Below are positions 63,553-64,000 of a DNA stretch of 64,000 nt, piece after piece. Below the pieces are notes generated by a model. It was not told where the DNA came from. It did no database searches and saw nothing but the letters and a program-made list of their open reading frames with translations. The DNA is from Daphnia pulex (lineage: Eukaryota > Arthropoda > Branchiopoda > Diplostraca > Daphniidae): positions 7,191,303 through 7,255,302 of the forward strand of contig NC_060022.1 in the NCBI RefSeq assembly GCF_021134715.1, in the 5' to 3' direction. Every line of letters begins with the position of its first letter. Positions within the stretch are counted from its first letter, which is position 1. Made by a program: the position numbers and the translations under genes.

Positions 63553-64000
63553 CTGAGATCTACATTGATTTGGTTTCATTGATAAGAACTGTCTAGTTTC
63601 TAGTATGTCGCAGTCGATAAAGAAAATGCCAAGTTTGCTTGGCATTTTGCATATATATTGATTTTTTAGTGAAGCTAAAAGTAGTATAAAAATGTTTTCA
63701 TTTTGCATTGTTAACAAAAATTTGTCATGCTTTTTTTTGCATTCAGTGTTTTGCATCACAATGGCTCAAAACCGGAATTAGTTACATAAAAAGAATGAAT
63801 GTAAAATTTAAAGCAAGATTTCCATAAACAAAAATGTTTGAGATTTTGCGATCTAGATATACATACTGCATCCAATTAAACGATAAAACAAAAGTTGTTT
63901 CATTCAAACTTTTTTGTTCATGGAAATACGGCTTTAAATTTATAAATCGAAAGGCCTTACTCAGGGTTATTCATTTGAATTCAAAGGTAATGCGATGTAA
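63553..64000. other. MARF1 3' UTR and downstream DNA
   Basis: AT-rich with no gene. A local stem, AAATGCCAAG and CTTGGCATTTT, lies at about 63625-63649 and could form a hairpin in the 3' UTR. Confidence 0.45.
63876..63881 (+). terminator. possible MARF1 poly(A) signal (ATTAAA)
   Basis: ATTAAA variant about 320 bases after the MARF1 stop. No canonical AATAAA was seen closer on the plus strand. Confidence 0.35.

Overview
The window looks like arthropod nuclear DNA, most likely from a branchiopod crustacean such as Daphnia. The right half is packed with animal genes split into many small exons by introns mostly of 50-250 bp. The left half is a long, low-coding, AT- and homopurine-rich stretch with scattered transposon remains. 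The species is inferred from gene structure and protein families, not proven. I rebuilt exon chains by hand from splice sites and reading phase; each chain closes in frame from start to stop.

Layout. Positions 1-6,500 hold a possible small broken minus-strand gene (655-1099), a nearly intact L2/CR1-like non-LTR retrotransposon (1639-4852) with one in-frame stop, a 695-bp tandem duplication of its 3' end, and a repeat cluster whose end looks Helitron-like. A TIR element lies at 6685-6957. From about 7 to 32 kb I find no convincing protein gene. There is a possible promoter and 5' exon near 9.1-9.9 kb, many simple repeats, and a small ORF behind a TATA box at 29 kb. Positions 32,393-44,329 (minus) carry a complete membralin (TMEM259) gene of 10 exons and 623 codons. 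Its large introns contain a 1,265-bp near-perfect palindrome flanked by an exact 8-bp target duplication and a 492-bp hAT-like element, also with an exact 8-bp duplication.

Positions 46,095-49,391 (minus) carry a 12-exon, 833-residue receptor with signal peptide, WSC-like domain, two FN3 domains, one membrane span and a tyrosine-kinase fold. It has lost the VAIK lysine, the HRD aspartate and the DFG aspartate, so it is probably a receptor pseudokinase. Positions 50,470-54,628 (minus) carry an ALDH3-type fatty aldehyde dehydrogenase with a pair of equal-length homologous exons that look mutually exclusive, two alternative C-terminal exons (membrane-anchored or not) and a possible second first exon at 55.5 kb. 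Positions 56,122-63,552 (plus) carry a complete 26-exon MARF1 (limkain-b1) gene of 1,427 residues: NYN/PIN RNase domain, two RRMs and eight LOTUS repeats.

The genes show no obvious common pathway. Membralin belongs to ER quality control, ALDH3 to lipid aldehyde detoxification, MARF1 to mRNA decay, and the receptor to signalling without evident catalysis. The most interesting signals are the pseudokinase, the paired ALDH exons and the intronic palindrome, which would be transcribed as a long dsRNA hairpin.
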